Shown here: in pieces, positions 17,149 through 24,660 of the stretch
Layout of the letters: each line of letters starts with the position of its first letter
How positions within the stretch are numbered: the stretch's first letter is position 1
IMG/VR virus record: IMGVR_UViG_3300038701_000859
Coordinates: 1 to 43,522 of that record
Origin: a virus
DNA: 43,522 nt
Reading direction: 5' to 3' (one strand)
Notes under the pieces: generated by a model
Told to the model about the DNA's origin: nothing
The model's input: only the letters and a program-made list of their open reading frames with translations
The model's database searches: none
Made by a program: the position numbers and the translations under genes

Positions 17149-18064
17149 CATTGCCTTTCATTGGAGAAGATAAGGAAAATTCCTTACGCTGTCTAATTTT
17201 GTATTCAGTTTTCTTCATTAACTCAACGTTGCCGCCCATCAGCTCTGTCGAACACAAATCTCTGAACGAACAGGATTGGCACACCATTTTGTTGGCTGTG
17301 CGGTAAGCCCGTTTGTCTTGCTCTTCGATCGGTAGTTCTTTCAGTGCTTGGATTTCAGCAGCAACGCCTAACTGTTCCATGAACGTGTTAACTACCCGAG
17401 TGTTATTGGGTTTCAATATCATCAGATAGTTGTTGCTCTCAACAGTAGGCTCTTTAATTTTCCTGGTGCGAAGCATGTTGTAGGCACCGTAGGAAACTTC
17501 GTGTCCGAGTGCTCGCAAAGCCCCAATGTATTTGGGAATCTGTGGTTGCAGGTCGGTTTGTTCTGGCGTGTAAAAGTCGTACACAAACTTGTGATCGATG
17601 ACTACATAGTTACCGTCAGTGTCTTGCACAATCATGTCCACCACGAACGGGTAGCTTGCTTCAGTGTCGTCGTCGTACACCAGGTTAAATTCGGATTCGA
17701 CAGCAAGCACACGCCAACCCTTGTTGATAAAGAATTCGTTAGCGAAGTAACCGTACTCTTCGTGGAAAAGAATGTCGTGTAGTTTCGCTCGACGATCGTT
17801 GTCTTGGTAACCCTCGTCAACAATTTCCTGGTACACGTTCTTCGCCAAAGCTAAGGCAGCATCAAACGCTTCAGCTTGCTCTGCCGCTTCGATACCGTTG
17901 TCCAAGATGTGCTTGTAAAAGCTTTCAAGGATCTTGTGCCCAGCAACCCCTGTTGCAAGAGCTGCCGATTCGGTAACCCTTTGCAGGCTTAACCCGTAAC
18001 CGTAATAGTGTTTACGTCGGCAAAGAAGGTAGTTGTCTACTTCACTGTGACTTACGCTGGGCAT
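17141..18064 (-). CDS. Cas4/RecB-like PD-(D/E)XK nuclease with Fe-S cysteines, 307 aa
   Basis: Opens with SHSEVDNYLLCRRKHYYGY (first Cys at residue 15), continues with GHKILESFY, then acidic PFVVDMIVQD and VVIDHKF (the D...hDxK core of the PD-(D/E)XK fold). It ends with CQSCSFRDLC. One early and three late cysteines are the pattern of iron-sulphur Cas4/AddB-type nucleases. ATG at 18064 has GAGG nine bases upstream and overlaps the preceding gene. It likely resects DNA ends for Sak4-mediated recombination. No cas1/cas2 or CRISPR array is present, so it is not an adaptation protein here. Confidence 0.8.
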   Translation of the reverse strand: MPSVSHSEVDNYLLCRRKHYYGYGLSLQRVTESAALATGVAGHKILESFYKHILDNGIEAAEQAEAFDAALALAKNVYQEIVDEGYQDNDRRAKLHDILFHEEYGYFANEFFINKGWRVLAVESEFNLVYDDDTEASYPFVVDMIVQDTDGNYVVIDHKFVYDFYTPEQTDLQPQIPKYIGALRALGHEVSYGAYNMLRTRKIKEPTVESNNYLMILKPNNTRVVNTFMEQLGVAAEIQALKELPIEEQDKRAYRTANKMVCQSCSFRDLCSTELMGGNVELMKKTEYKIRQRKEFSLSSPMKGNDE

Positions 18065-18623
18065 CGTTATCATCCTCAATCTCATCAACCAATAAATTCA
18101 TCATGTTCACATATTTGCGGGCCAACTTGTAGCTGTCCTGCACATCGTTGTAAGCCCTGTGTGTACTGCTGTACTCACGTTTGGCATAGTCGTAGTAGCC
18201 GAGACTGTTGAAGAACATCATCAACGTGCTGGCATCAAAATGCCGGTGACTGAGCTGGTCGTCAAGTCGTGGCATGTATTTGCGAATGAAACTACGATCG
18301 AAATGCACTGACGAGCCCGCCAAAATGGGCACCACGTCTTGATCGTTGTTTCGGTGCAAGTCTCTCAGAATCATGTCTTCGATATCTTCGAGCAGCACTG
18401 TACGGTTCCACAACAAATCTGCCATCAGCAGGTTGTCGTAGTGAACTGTTTGAGCAAACATGTCCTGCTTAATCAGTTCAAACGTGTCACGCGTAGGTGT
18501 GACGACGTGCGATTTCACGTTGGTCAGCAGCTCCCAGTTGTCGCTGATAAACCACGCTACTTCGAGTATTTCTCCCGAGTCGGGGTCAAGCCCGACAGTT
18601 TCTAGATCCAGCCATAAAAACAT
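18042..18623 (-). CDS. Oligoribonuclease/DnaQ-like 3'-5' exonuclease, 193 aa
   Basis: DEDD-family motifs: FLWLDLETVGLDP (D6, E8), AGSSVHFDRSFI and HRAYNDVQDS near the C-terminus. The SVHFDR and HRA-x-x-D elements are closer to oligoribonuclease (Orn) than to polymerase proofreading domains. The length (about 180-195 aa) also fits Orn. Orn degrades short oligonucleotides to mononucleotides, so a phage copy could recycle host RNA. The ribosome site AAGGACGG precedes the ATG. It sits between the Cas4-like nuclease and the HNH gene. Confidence 0.75.
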   Translation of the reverse strand: MFLWLDLETVGLDPDSGEILEVAWFISDNWELLTNVKSHVVTPTRDTFELIKQDMFAQTVHYDNLLMADLLWNRTVLLEDIEDMILRDLHRNNDQDVVPILAGSSVHFDRSFIRKYMPRLDDQLSHRHFDASTLMMFFNSLGYYDYAKREYSSTHRAYNDVQDSYKLARKYVNMMNLLVDEIEDDNDAQRKSQ

Positions 18624-18651
18624 GGTTTCCGTCCTTTCTTATTTGACCTTA

Positions 18652-19233
18652 TCACTCAGTACTGACATCGGCAAGCAACTCGCGGTTACCAGCCCACCAG
18701 CTTTCGTTTTTTTCGATTTCTTCTTCAGTTGCTTTTGTTTCTGGGTCGTGCTGCTGCCAATCATACTCTGGCAACGGTTCGTAGGGTTCGTCTGTTGGTG
18801 GCCGATCCCCATAATACTTGTTGTTCTTCGCGTGCCAGCGGTTATGACACTTAGAACATACCCTGTGTACGTTTTGTGGGCTGTTGTTGATGACGTTTTT
18901 GTCTGGCCCGTGATGTCTATCACCCTTGTCGGGTCCTTTGCTTGGTTGAATAATGTTGCCTGCACAACCAATGATTGGTTCAACACCACCCCCAGCGAAC
19001 TTAAGTCCCGCCCACTCGCAGGTCATGTTCTTAAAGATCGGGTACATCATGGCGGCACGTTTACGCCCTGTCGACGTAATGTCAGTGATATCACTTGGTT
19101 CTGACATTGGCCTGCCCACACCTTGCTTCTCAATCTCAATGACCGTGTAGTCGTCTTGGTGTGGTTCGTAGAGGACATAGTTGGCGTTGCCCCAAAAGTC
19201 ATCCAACTCATCAGCAAAAGGATCCTTGCTCAC
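18652..19233 (-). CDS. HNH endonuclease, 193 aa
   Basis: The HNH core is at about residues 103-136: GDRHHGPDKNVINN, then VHRVCSKCHNRWHAKN, with additional zinc cysteines upstream (TCEWAG, IIGCAG). GTG start at 19233 with GGAG upstream, overlapping the helicase stop. The flanks are acidic and specific to this protein. HNH enzymes in phages can be free-standing nucleases or DNA-processing partners. Its in-line place, coupled to a SNF2-like helicase, favours an operon function over a selfish homing gene. Confidence 0.8.
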   Translation of the reverse strand: MSKDPFADELDDFWGNANYVLYEPHQDDYTVIEIEKQGVGRPMSEPSDITDITSTGRKRAAMMYPIFKNMTCEWAGLKFAGGGVEPIIGCAGNIIQPSKGPDKGDRHHGPDKNVINNSPQNVHRVCSKCHNRWHAKNNKYYGDRPPTDEPYEPLPEYDWQQHDPETKATEEEIEKNESWWAGNRELLADVSTE

Positions 19234-21152
19234 AGTATTTCTCCATTCCGCATCGCGTCAGCAAGACTATCAGCCGACAAGTCATTTTTATCCGTCACCG
19301 TATTAGTAAATGCCGAAACCATCTGTTCTTTGCGGTGAATCGTGTTGCTCATCCATGTATCTATGGATGCTGGTATCCGGTAAATATAGACGTCGTTTTC
19401 CAGCTCTTGACCAATGCGGTCTGTCCTCGCGTAAGCTTGGTCGCGCTTGCCAGGGTTCCATTCTTCGTCGATGATGTGCGTCGCACTGGCAGCAGTCAGA
19501 TTCAAACCCGTCCCACCCGTTTTGTAATTGCATAACACAATGTCCCATTTCGGGACTTCCTCCTTAGCTAAATAAAAGTTGTCCTTAATCTCCTGCCGAA
19601 GCTTACGTGGCGTCTTACCTGTCAACAATGCCACACGTAGGCCCGCAGCTTCCAAACGTTCACCAAACGCCGCCAAAGCAGTACTGAACTGACTAAACAC
19701 CACCTGTCGTCGACCCTCAGCATGGATCTGCATAATCAGCTGCTCAGCTTCATCAAACTTCGCAGACTCCCTCACTTCGCTCCCAACAGAAAACACCACT
19801 TCCCCTTCACTGTCTTTCAGCTCGATCCCAGCAGGCCACACGTTCGCTTGCCTTTTACGCGTGATCAAGCTGATTAGGTGCATAATTGTCATCGATTCAC
19901 CACTATCCAACATGATTTGTGCACGTTCACTCAGTTGACGAACCACCTTATGTTGCTTCGGATAGCTTTCCTTCTCCAAATCGACACGCACAACATGTTT
20001 ACGCTGTGTCGGCAACACAATGCCCGCATCCTCACGTGTCCGAGCAATAAACCGACCCTCAATCAGCGGCTTCAACGCTTCCAACTGACCAGGTTTAAAC
20101 TCTGTCTTACCCGAATGGTAATTCTGTACCGTAAACGCCGACAGAAACCGTGCCTTCGACTTAAACAACACCGGATCGCACAAATGCAGCAAAGCGTAAA
20201 TGTCCAAAGGACTATTCAACAACGGTGTACCCGTCGTAAAACACAAATTCTTCATCGACTTCGTTTCCAACTTCTCATCTAACAAAAACTGATACTCAGG
20301 ACTGTCACCCTTTTTCCATTCGCACGAAGCACACGGCTTAGGCACCAACCGAGGCTTATGAGCCTCACTATATAAACCGTCCAACAAACCACCACACTGT
20401 GGGCATTGGTTATCCGCCATCACCAACTGTTCGATATACCGGTAGTTCGACGTTGACGTGTTTTTCAAATTGTGGGCCTCATCAACAATGATCGAATCAA
20501 TTTGCGCCATCATCATCTTTGCCAACAAAGGCTTATCTTTACGCCAAATTTCAAAGTTCACCACCACAACAAAAGATTCCTGCCGCATCGCCTCATCAAG
20601 CAAAGCGTGACGTCTCTTCGGTGTCTTCTTGTACAAGTTGTACACGTCACGGTGTGGAGCCAACGTCATAATCTCCCCAGCGAACTGATCCGACACGTCC
20701 GCTTGACACACCACCAACACACGTTTCGCTTGCACCAAATCCAACCAACCAATGCTTTGACGTGTCTTCCCCAGACCCATCCCGTCCCCGAGGATCCAAC
20801 GTCCCGCAGCAGCCCCAAACATGGCACCATGCCATTGGAACGGCAAAATCTGCCCCACTTCATCGTTACCCGTGTACCACACCTTGTCGTAAGCCCTGTC
20901 GGTGTAAAACTGTTCAAGCTGTGACCGATCCGACTCAACCTGCTCAGCCTGACGTTTCGACTCATCCCGTAACTGTTCATCTTCAGCACGACGTTTCAGA
21001 TCCGCAAGCTCACGTTTACTTTGCAGCTCAGCCTTATCTGCCTGCTCCAGCTCACCAATAAGTTGTGCAATTTGTGTGCGTTTTTGCTCAGCAGACTCCA
21101 AGTATTTGTTTCTGCGAGCTTGCAGATCCGAAACGTCCTTAAATAACGACAC
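19230..21152 (-). CDS. SNF2-like superfamily II DNA helicase/translocase, 640 aa
   Basis: Residues 10-80 form a charged coiled coil. The helicase core begins with WILGDGMGLGKT (Walker A, about 119-130), DEAH box VDEAHN (about 228), an inserted zinc finger (CPQCGG...CASCEWKK) and FTTGTPLLN. The second domain has VVFSQFSTAL, TGGTGLNLTAASATHIIDEEWNPGKRDQAYARTDRIGQ. The last stretch is a signature of SNF2-type translocases. Start GTG at 21152. Phage members may remodel replication or recombination intermediates. Coupled by overlaps to the HTH gene upstream and the HNH gene downstream. Confidence 0.9.
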   Translation of the reverse strand: MSLFKDVSDLQARRNKYLESAEQKRTQIAQLIGELEQADKAELQSKRELADLKRRAEDEQLRDESKRQAEQVESDRSQLEQFYTDRAYDKVWYTGNDEVGQILPFQWHGAMFGAAAGRWILGDGMGLGKTRQSIGWLDLVQAKRVLVVCQADVSDQFAGEIMTLAPHRDVYNLYKKTPKRRHALLDEAMRQESFVVVVNFEIWRKDKPLLAKMMMAQIDSIIVDEAHNLKNTSTSNYRYIEQLVMADNQCPQCGGLLDGLYSEAHKPRLVPKPCASCEWKKGDSPEYQFLLDEKLETKSMKNLCFTTGTPLLNSPLDIYALLHLCDPVLFKSKARFLSAFTVQNYHSGKTEFKPGQLEALKPLIEGRFIARTREDAGIVLPTQRKHVVRVDLEKESYPKQHKVVRQLSERAQIMLDSGESMTIMHLISLITRKRQANVWPAGIELKDSEGEVVFSVGSEVRESAKFDEAEQLIMQIHAEGRRQVVFSQFSTALAAFGERLEAAGLRVALLTGKTPRKLRQEIKDNFYLAKEEVPKWDIVLCNYKTGGTGLNLTAASATHIIDEEWNPGKRDQAYARTDRIGQELENDVYIYRIPASIDTWMSNTIHRKEQMVSAFTNTVTDKNDLSADSLADAMRNGEIL

Positions 21153-21423
21153 TAGGTGTAAACCCTTTCAACCATTTGCGGACAACCTTAGGCTCCACAC
21201 CAAACAAACGGGCAATGTCCTTAACGTCTTGACCCATCTGCTCCAACCGGTGCGCTCGGATCTGACACCGCAGCTCAACCATGCCCAAAAGTTCTTTCTG
21301 TGCCTGATATGACCTACCTAAGTCGTTAACTTCCTGCTCAGCGAGGACAATGAGACGTTTCTGCTCCTCCGCTTCATCATATTTATCCAAAATGTCAAAC
21401 GTTGTCTTAGTCATCATCACCAT
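21139..21423 (-). CDS. Small helical DNA-binding protein with C-terminal HTH, 94 aa
   Basis: An N-terminal charged helix (residues 5-55) is followed by a helix-turn-helix: QDVKDIARLFGVEPKVVRKWLKG (residues about 65-88). Likely DNA-binding, perhaps a regulator or helicase partner, since it overlaps the SNF2-like gene by 14 bases. ATG at 21423 with AAAGGG upstream. Confidence 0.65.
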   Translation of the reverse strand: MVMMTKTTFDILDKYDEAEEQKRLIVLAEQEVNDLGRSYQAQKELLGMVELRCQIRAHRLEQMGQDVKDIARLFGVEPKVVRKWLKGFTPSVVI

Positions 21424-21428
21424 TAGCT

Positions 21429-21620
21429 TTACCCTTTCAACTTATCCAATAATTCTTTCGCTGCCGTGTACCGGTAGTAAGCAAACCGATACGCCTTATT
21501 CTTAGAAGCAGGCCCATGTCGAGCCAACCTTTTATAATGATCTGCTTCATACTGAAGCTCCTCGGGTGTCATGTCATAAATGTCATCAACCCAAAATTGT
21601 GGTTCGTTATAGTCCCTCAT
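21429..21620 (-). CDS. Hypothetical protein, 63 aa
   Basis: Acidic N-terminus (NEPQFWVDDIYDMTPEELQYE) followed by a basic Tyr-rich helix (RFAYYRYTAAKELLDKLKG). ATG at 21620 is preferred because AGAGGA lies 6 bases upstream; a longer frame to 21656 would run into the palindrome at 21636-21670. Unknown function. Confidence 0.55.
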   Translation of the reverse strand: MRDYNEPQFWVDDIYDMTPEELQYEADHYKRLARHGPASKNKAYRFAYYRYTAAKELLDKLKG

Positions 21621-21635
21621 TAGTTGTCCTCTCCA

Positions 21636-21670
21636 TAAATGACACTTAGCTGCCACTTAAGTGTCATTTA
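21636..21670. other. 13-bp perfect inverted repeat with 9-nt loop
   Basis: 21636-21648 pairs with 21658-21670 (arm TAAATGACACTTA). It starts at the stop codon of the wHTH-like gene and ends before the ribosome site of the next. There is no U-tract in either direction, so it may be an operator or RNA processing/attenuation hairpin. Confidence 0.6.
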
Positions 21671-22129
21671 ATCCACCGAACCATCAACTTCGCCACGGAA
21701 ATACTCAAACCAATCCATCGTGTCGTCATGGTTCACCGCATCAATCAAATCCTTCGACAAAGTAGAAAACGAAGTCCCCAACGAAGCAAACATTGTCGAC
21801 TTACGCTCCACCTCATCCAAAGACATGTCCTTAGAAATAGCCGTAATACTCACCAACAAAGGTCGGATTTCATTCAACCAAGTGATCCAACCCTCCTCGG
21901 GCCTGTCGTATTGGATCACCATGCGCCGCGTATCAAATTCTGGCGGCATCTCCATAGTGAACCTAGCCGGATACCCTTCATGTCGAACCACGCGGGAATC
22001 AGCAAACACTGTCCTTTTCACAGTGTTGTACGACATGCCGCTGCGGAACTGCATGTCACTAATTGTCAAGGGTTTATCGGAAGTCGCCAACGTAAACAAC
22101 ACAAGGTTGGCGTTTTTAGAACTGTTCAT
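21668..22129 (-). CDS. Winged-HTH-like regulator, 153 aa
   Basis: Residues 1-50 look like a winged helix: NLVLFTLATSDKPLTISDMQ, FRSGMSYNTVKRTV and a wing-like VVRHEGYPARFTM. The rest is helical and acidic. ATG at 22129 has AAGGAG 11 bases upstream and lies inside the preceding 51-aa gene; GTG at 22141 is too close to that site. Possible transcription or replication regulator. Confidence 0.55.
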   Translation of the reverse strand: MNSSKNANLVLFTLATSDKPLTISDMQFRSGMSYNTVKRTVFADSRVVRHEGYPARFTMEMPPEFDTRRMVIQYDRPEEGWITWLNEIRPLLVSITAISKDMSLDEVERKSTMFASLGTSFSTLSKDLIDAVNHDDTMDWFEYFRGEVDGSVD

Positions 22130-22271
22130 CAGGTAACACACTCCTTATTTCTCCAGATACTTGCTTAACCATGCCAGTAGCAATCATGATCTCCCCAGTA
22201 CCATATTGTTCGTCAAAAATTGCATCAGGCAGCATCGTCAGGATCTGCTGCTTCAGCTCCTCGTACATCAT
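22116..22271 (-). CDS. Small hypothetical protein, 51 aa
   Basis: ATG-ATG start at 22271 with GGAG 7 bases upstream; stop at 22116-22118, inside the next gene. Sequence MMYEELKQQILTMLPDAIFD then GTGEIMIATGMVKQVSGEIR. Overlaps neighbours at both ends in different frames. Unknown function. Confidence 0.5.
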   Translation of the reverse strand: MMYEELKQQILTMLPDAIFDEQYGTGEIMIATGMVKQVSGEIRSVLPDEQF

Positions 22272-22389
22272 CTTCCCACTCCAATTCTTTAATCTGTTTA
22301 ATTACGTCGTCTGCATAATCCCAATCGTCGGTGTAAACCCAATCGTCAGGGTTCCACCAATCCTCAGGATCGCCTATCACCAGCGTCAT
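22225..22389 (-). CDS. Small acidic Trp-rich protein, 54 aa
   Basis: ATG at 22389 preceded by GGAGTAAAAG. Strongly acidic, with repeated D-D-W units (PEDWWNPDDWVYTDDWDY). Such acidic phage proteins can mimic DNA and inhibit host nucleases or repressors, but there is no direct evidence here. Overlaps the next gene by 47 bases. Confidence 0.5.
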   Translation of the reverse strand: MTLVIGDPEDWWNPDDWVYTDDWDYADDVIKQIKELEWEDDVRGAEAADPDDAA

Positions 22390-22540
22390 CTTTTACTCCA
22401 TCCGGCGAATAATATGCCCTAGTTTCTGTATCCCAATACCGTGTGCCACGTTTCGCAGCTTCGGCTTTTGCATCATCCAAATTGTAAAAAGGGTTCAATG
22501 TACCCCTACTGGTTTCGACGAACCACATCCGAATAGGCAT
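22364..22540 (-). CDS. Small hypothetical protein, 58 aa
   Basis: ATG at 22540 with AAGGAG 8 bases upstream; stop at 22364-22366. Contains FVETSRGTLNPFYNLDDAKAEAAKRG and a TRAYYSPDG turn. Overlaps the upstream gene by 35 bases and the next by 26. Unknown function. Confidence 0.5.
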   Translation of the reverse strand: MPIRMWFVETSRGTLNPFYNLDDAKAEAAKRGTRYWDTETRAYYSPDGVKDDAGDRRS

Positions 22541-22691
22541 CCCGGCTACTCCTTATCTGCTCGATGTCTCTCATTAGTTGCTCGTGCTCCTCGTTACCCT
22601 TTTGCAGCAAATACTCGATGCTGGCGTTAAGTGTCTCCAGGTCATGCACGAAGTGGTACACGAATTGTTCTAGATCGTGTAATTCTGACAT
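22506..22691 (-). CDS. Small coiled-coil protein, 61 aa
   Basis: Almost entirely helical with heptad-like hydrophobics (LEQFVYHFVHDLETLNASIEYLL) and a charged C-terminus. GGGAG site before ATG at 22691. Probably an oligomeric accessory protein; function unknown. Confidence 0.55.
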   Translation of the reverse strand: MSELHDLEQFVYHFVHDLETLNASIEYLLQKGNEEHEQLMRDIEQIRSSRDAYSDVVRRNQ

Positions 22692-22714
22692 TTTAGCTCC
22701 CTTCTAACGTAGTT

Positions 22715-22903
22715 TTAGCGTATCAGATTGGTTTGCCATTGGGAATAAACATGCCCAGCTTGTTCGATTACTGTCGTGCGAACAATGTCCCCACGGCCAC
22801 CAGCAACCAGCTGCTTAGCAATCTGATCCGCGTCCTCTGGCGAATAATACTCAGTGTGTAACCAACCCGTCTTTTCCGGGGTCTCATACTTAATTTTGAA
22901 CAT
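22715..22903 (-). CDS. Small hypothetical protein, 62 aa
   Basis: FKIKYETPEKTGWLHTEYYSPEDADQIAKQL looks like a small alpha/beta fold of the kind seen in phage accessory operons. GGAG site upstream of ATG at 22903, which overlaps the preceding gene by 14 bases. Unknown function. Confidence 0.55.
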   Translation of the reverse strand: MFKIKYETPEKTGWLHTEYYSPEDADQIAKQLVAGGRGDIVRTTVIEQAGHVYSQWQTNLIR

Positions 22904-23105
22904 CGTCCCGCTCCTTCATTTGTTTGTCGTAGACGTGCTTGAACATGATCGTGTGAACGGTATAAAGCCTGTTACTTGGATTAGCCGTTGCAATTGTTGC
23001 CCAATCGGCTTCGGTCCAATCTGTCGTTTCCACAATGGTGATGTCCATGGCATCACCGAAACTACCGTCGGCAGCAAAATAGGCTGCTTGATACTGTTTG
23101 TCCAT
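22890..23105 (-). CDS. Small hypothetical protein, 71 aa, starting MDKQ
   Basis: MDKQYQAAYFAADG start, acidic centre (VETTDWTEADWATIATANPS) and basic C-terminus. It has no clear ribosome site. Its first codons ATGGACAAACAG match the repeated boundary element near 24700 and 25050, hinting at shared ancestry. Unknown function. Confidence 0.5.
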   Translation of the reverse strand: MDKQYQAAYFAADGSFGDAMDITIVETTDWTEADWATIATANPSNRLYTVHTIMFKHVYDKQMKERDDVQN

Positions 23106-23115
23106 CTCGGTGGTA

Positions 23116-23143
23116 GCTGGGGAACCCCGTAGGGTCCCCCAGC
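23116..23143 (-). other. Intercistronic hairpin with UACG tetraloop
   Basis: 11 of 12 positions pair (23116-23127 with 23132-23143). Read on the minus strand the loop is UACG closed by C-G, an especially stable tetraloop. There is no T-tract. It lies between the clamp and the MDKQ gene. Confidence 0.55.
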
Positions 23144-23153
23144 GTGCTCCTTT

Positions 23154-23780
23154 CTAATTGGTTGGTGTGATATTCGGTTGGATTAATACGACAATTTGAT
23201 CGCCACAGACTACTGGTCGACAAATGATCGGCTTACGTGTCTCCGCGATGCTGAAGATCCACGGCTGGTTACGATCCTGTTTAGCCATTGTCGGCAGAAT
23301 CACTTTGGATAGTTTGGCGACAAAATCGGGCCTAAAAGACACCATGCCACTAGGTTGTGCCGGTGCGGCGTGTACGTCCTCAGGGATCAGCTTATCCACC
23401 GCAGGGTAGCTGCTTGTGATTGTCTCCAACGGGATCACAATATCTGGATTAGCTTTAACAGTGATCGTTTCATCATCGATAACCACCATCGCATTGGGGC
23501 CTACTTTTTTCACCATCGGCAAAAATGACTTAGCCGTTTTGGCATTTAAGTAAACTTCCACCAGCTCCGCTTCGTCTGGCGCTTTGCTGTGATCGGTGTC
23601 TACGTCGTAGATACCACGTGCGAGACAGTAACGGTCGGTGGTGTGAACTACCAGCTGATCCCCTTCGCGTCGTAGCTGTAAATTTTGGATCACTTGTGTT
23701 GTGGGGAAATTGTCAGTGCTCGCAAAGACGTGCAAAGACATAAGGCTTACTAGTTGGTTTGCGGTAATGATCAAATACAT
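23154..23780 (-). CDS. DnaN-like sliding clamp, two-domain form, 208 aa
   Basis: Contains clamp-like signatures: HTTDRYCLARG (compare the conserved ATDRYRLA of bacterial beta clamps), IPLETITSSYPAVDKLIP (compare the phi-P-x-h-x-x-hIP loop) and a C-terminal VVLIQPN resembling the hydrophobic end that lines the partner-binding pocket. Beta clamps have three domains over about 370 aa; this has room for only two, so a trimer as in PCNA is plausible. ATG at 23780 has AAAGGAG 5 bases upstream. It would tether the family A polymerase or other partners to DNA. Confidence 0.6.
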   Translation of the reverse strand: MYLIITANQLVSLMSLHVFASTDNFPTTQVIQNLQLRREGDQLVVHTTDRYCLARGIYDVDTDHSKAPDEAELVEVYLNAKTAKSFLPMVKKVGPNAMVVIDDETITVKANPDIVIPLETITSSYPAVDKLIPEDVHAAPAQPSGMVSFRPDFVAKLSKVILPTMAKQDRNQPWIFSIAETRKPIICRPVVCGDQIVVLIQPNITPTN

Positions 23781-23802
23781 GGTTTCTCCTTTATTGGTTG
23801 GT

Positions 23803-23830
23803 GTGGGGATCCCCGCCAAGGGATCCCCAC
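23803..23830 (-). other. 11-bp perfect hairpin upstream of the clamp gene
   Basis: 23803-23813 pairs with 23820-23830, loop of 6 nt. It lies between the stop of the 23836 gene and the clamp ribosome site and has no U-tract. Confidence 0.5.
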
Positions 23831-23835
23831 AGGGT

Positions 23836-24252
23836 TTAGTTAGTGGTTGTCAGAATCCCGTCCGCTGCGGCATCGCACTGTTTAAGGAAATCGCGTGGCA
23901 ATTCCTCAAAAAGCCAGCTGCTGCCCAAACGGTAGCCGCACTCGGTACACACGTGCTGCGGGTTTGTTGCCCAGGTGAACCCGAGCGCACGCTGGTGCTC
24001 ACACTCTGCCCGCATGTCATTAAGGTGCCAGCGATCCCAAAGCTGCTTAAGGGCTTCTGGTGCTGATCCTTGGGCCTGTCCGCACGCCATTGGGTGTGAT
24101 GAGTGTTTACGGTATTCCTCACCAGTAAAAGACGCGGTAGTTTTGCCGGTCTGTTCGTCGTGTCGTATTTCGAGAGTGATCACTGTTCGATCTCCCATGC
24201 TGTCCCGGTAAGGGCCGTAGGTTCTCGTTACTGTGACATTTCCTCTGCTCAT
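23836..24252 (-). CDS. Hypothetical zinc-ribbon protein, 138 aa
   Basis: First gene of the long replication operon. Beta-rich N-terminus (VTVTRTYGPYRDS... TVITLEIRHDEQTGKTTASFTG), then a helical part with HLNDMRAECEHQ and a C-terminal CTECGYRLGSSW zinc-ribbon half. GGGAGAAG site before ATG; a promoter lies about 45 bases upstream. Possibly a regulatory or DNA-binding protein. Confidence 0.65.
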   Translation of the reverse strand: MSRGNVTVTRTYGPYRDSMGDRTVITLEIRHDEQTGKTTASFTGEEYRKHSSHPMACGQAQGSAPEALKQLWDRWHLNDMRAECEHQRALGFTWATNPQHVCTECGYRLGSSWLFEELPRDFLKQCDAAADGILTTTN

Positions 24253-24294
24253 TTTTGCTTCTCCCTTGTGTCGGTGGCGGTTGCCATATGGAAT

Positions 24295-24322
24295 ACATTA
24301 GCATACTTTTTGCTGTTTGGCA
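24295..24322 (-). promoter_or_regulatory. Minus-strand promoter P1 for the replication operon
   Basis: Extended -10 TGCTAATGT on the minus strand (hexamer at 24295-24300), 43-48 bases before the 24252 start. A TTG-N6-GGCA element (plus-strand reading) lies at 24310-24322. Same layout as three promoters further right. Confidence 0.5.
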
Positions 24323-24425
24323 CTTTGCCACGAAGGTTTGCAATTCGGTGGGCGTGTCGCCTATTCCGGCCCGCAAAATGCACCTTTTTAGATTGCCAAG
24401 CCACTTTGCCAGCTTGCTCCTACTA

Positions 24426-24469
24426 TTTTTCTTAGATACCGTCGAGTCAACGACGGTATCTAAGAAAAA
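24426..24469. repeat. 19-bp perfect inverted repeat
   Basis: Arms 24426-24444 and 24451-24469, 6-nt loop. The T-run is on the left and the A-run on the right, so neither strand has the 3' U-tract of an intrinsic terminator. Better suited to a cruciform, protein-binding palindrome or structured RNA. Confidence 0.85.
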
Positions 24470-24488
24470 ACAAAAAAATAAAGCAACA

Positions 24489-24525
24489 CTGAACGCCCAA
24501 CGCCGCAGAGCGGCTAGGCGTTCAG
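24489..24525. repeat. Compound hairpin (9-bp outer, 5-bp inner stem)
   Basis: Outer arms CTGAACGCC (24489-24497) and GGCGTTCAG (24517-24525); inner arms GCCGC (24502-24506) and GCGGC (24510-24514) with an AGA triloop. All pairs are perfect. Confidence 0.75.
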
Positions 24526-24605
24526 GGCAAGGGACAGAGGAGACGGCCACAAAAGTGGCCTAGACATCATCCAAGGGGACAGAGCTTGGGGGACATCGGG
24601 GGATG

Positions 24606-24660
24606 GATCGATAGGAATTAGGGAATGGATTAGGCAGAATTAGATCGATAGGAATTAGGG
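24606..24660 (+). repeat. 18-bp direct repeats (iteron-like)
   Basis: GATCGATAGGAATTAGGG at 24606-24623 and 24643-24660, 37 bp apart, with a degenerate GGATTAGG copy between them. The second copy abuts TTATCCATA. Confidence 0.85.

Noticed and set aside
17141-18064. Cas4-like nuclease as part of a CRISPR system
   Set aside because: No cas1, cas2 or repeat-spacer array anywhere; Sak4-like and SSB-like neighbours indicate phage recombination.
24426-24469. 19-bp palindrome as an intrinsic terminator
   Set aside because: Both strands place A-runs, not U-runs, after the stem.
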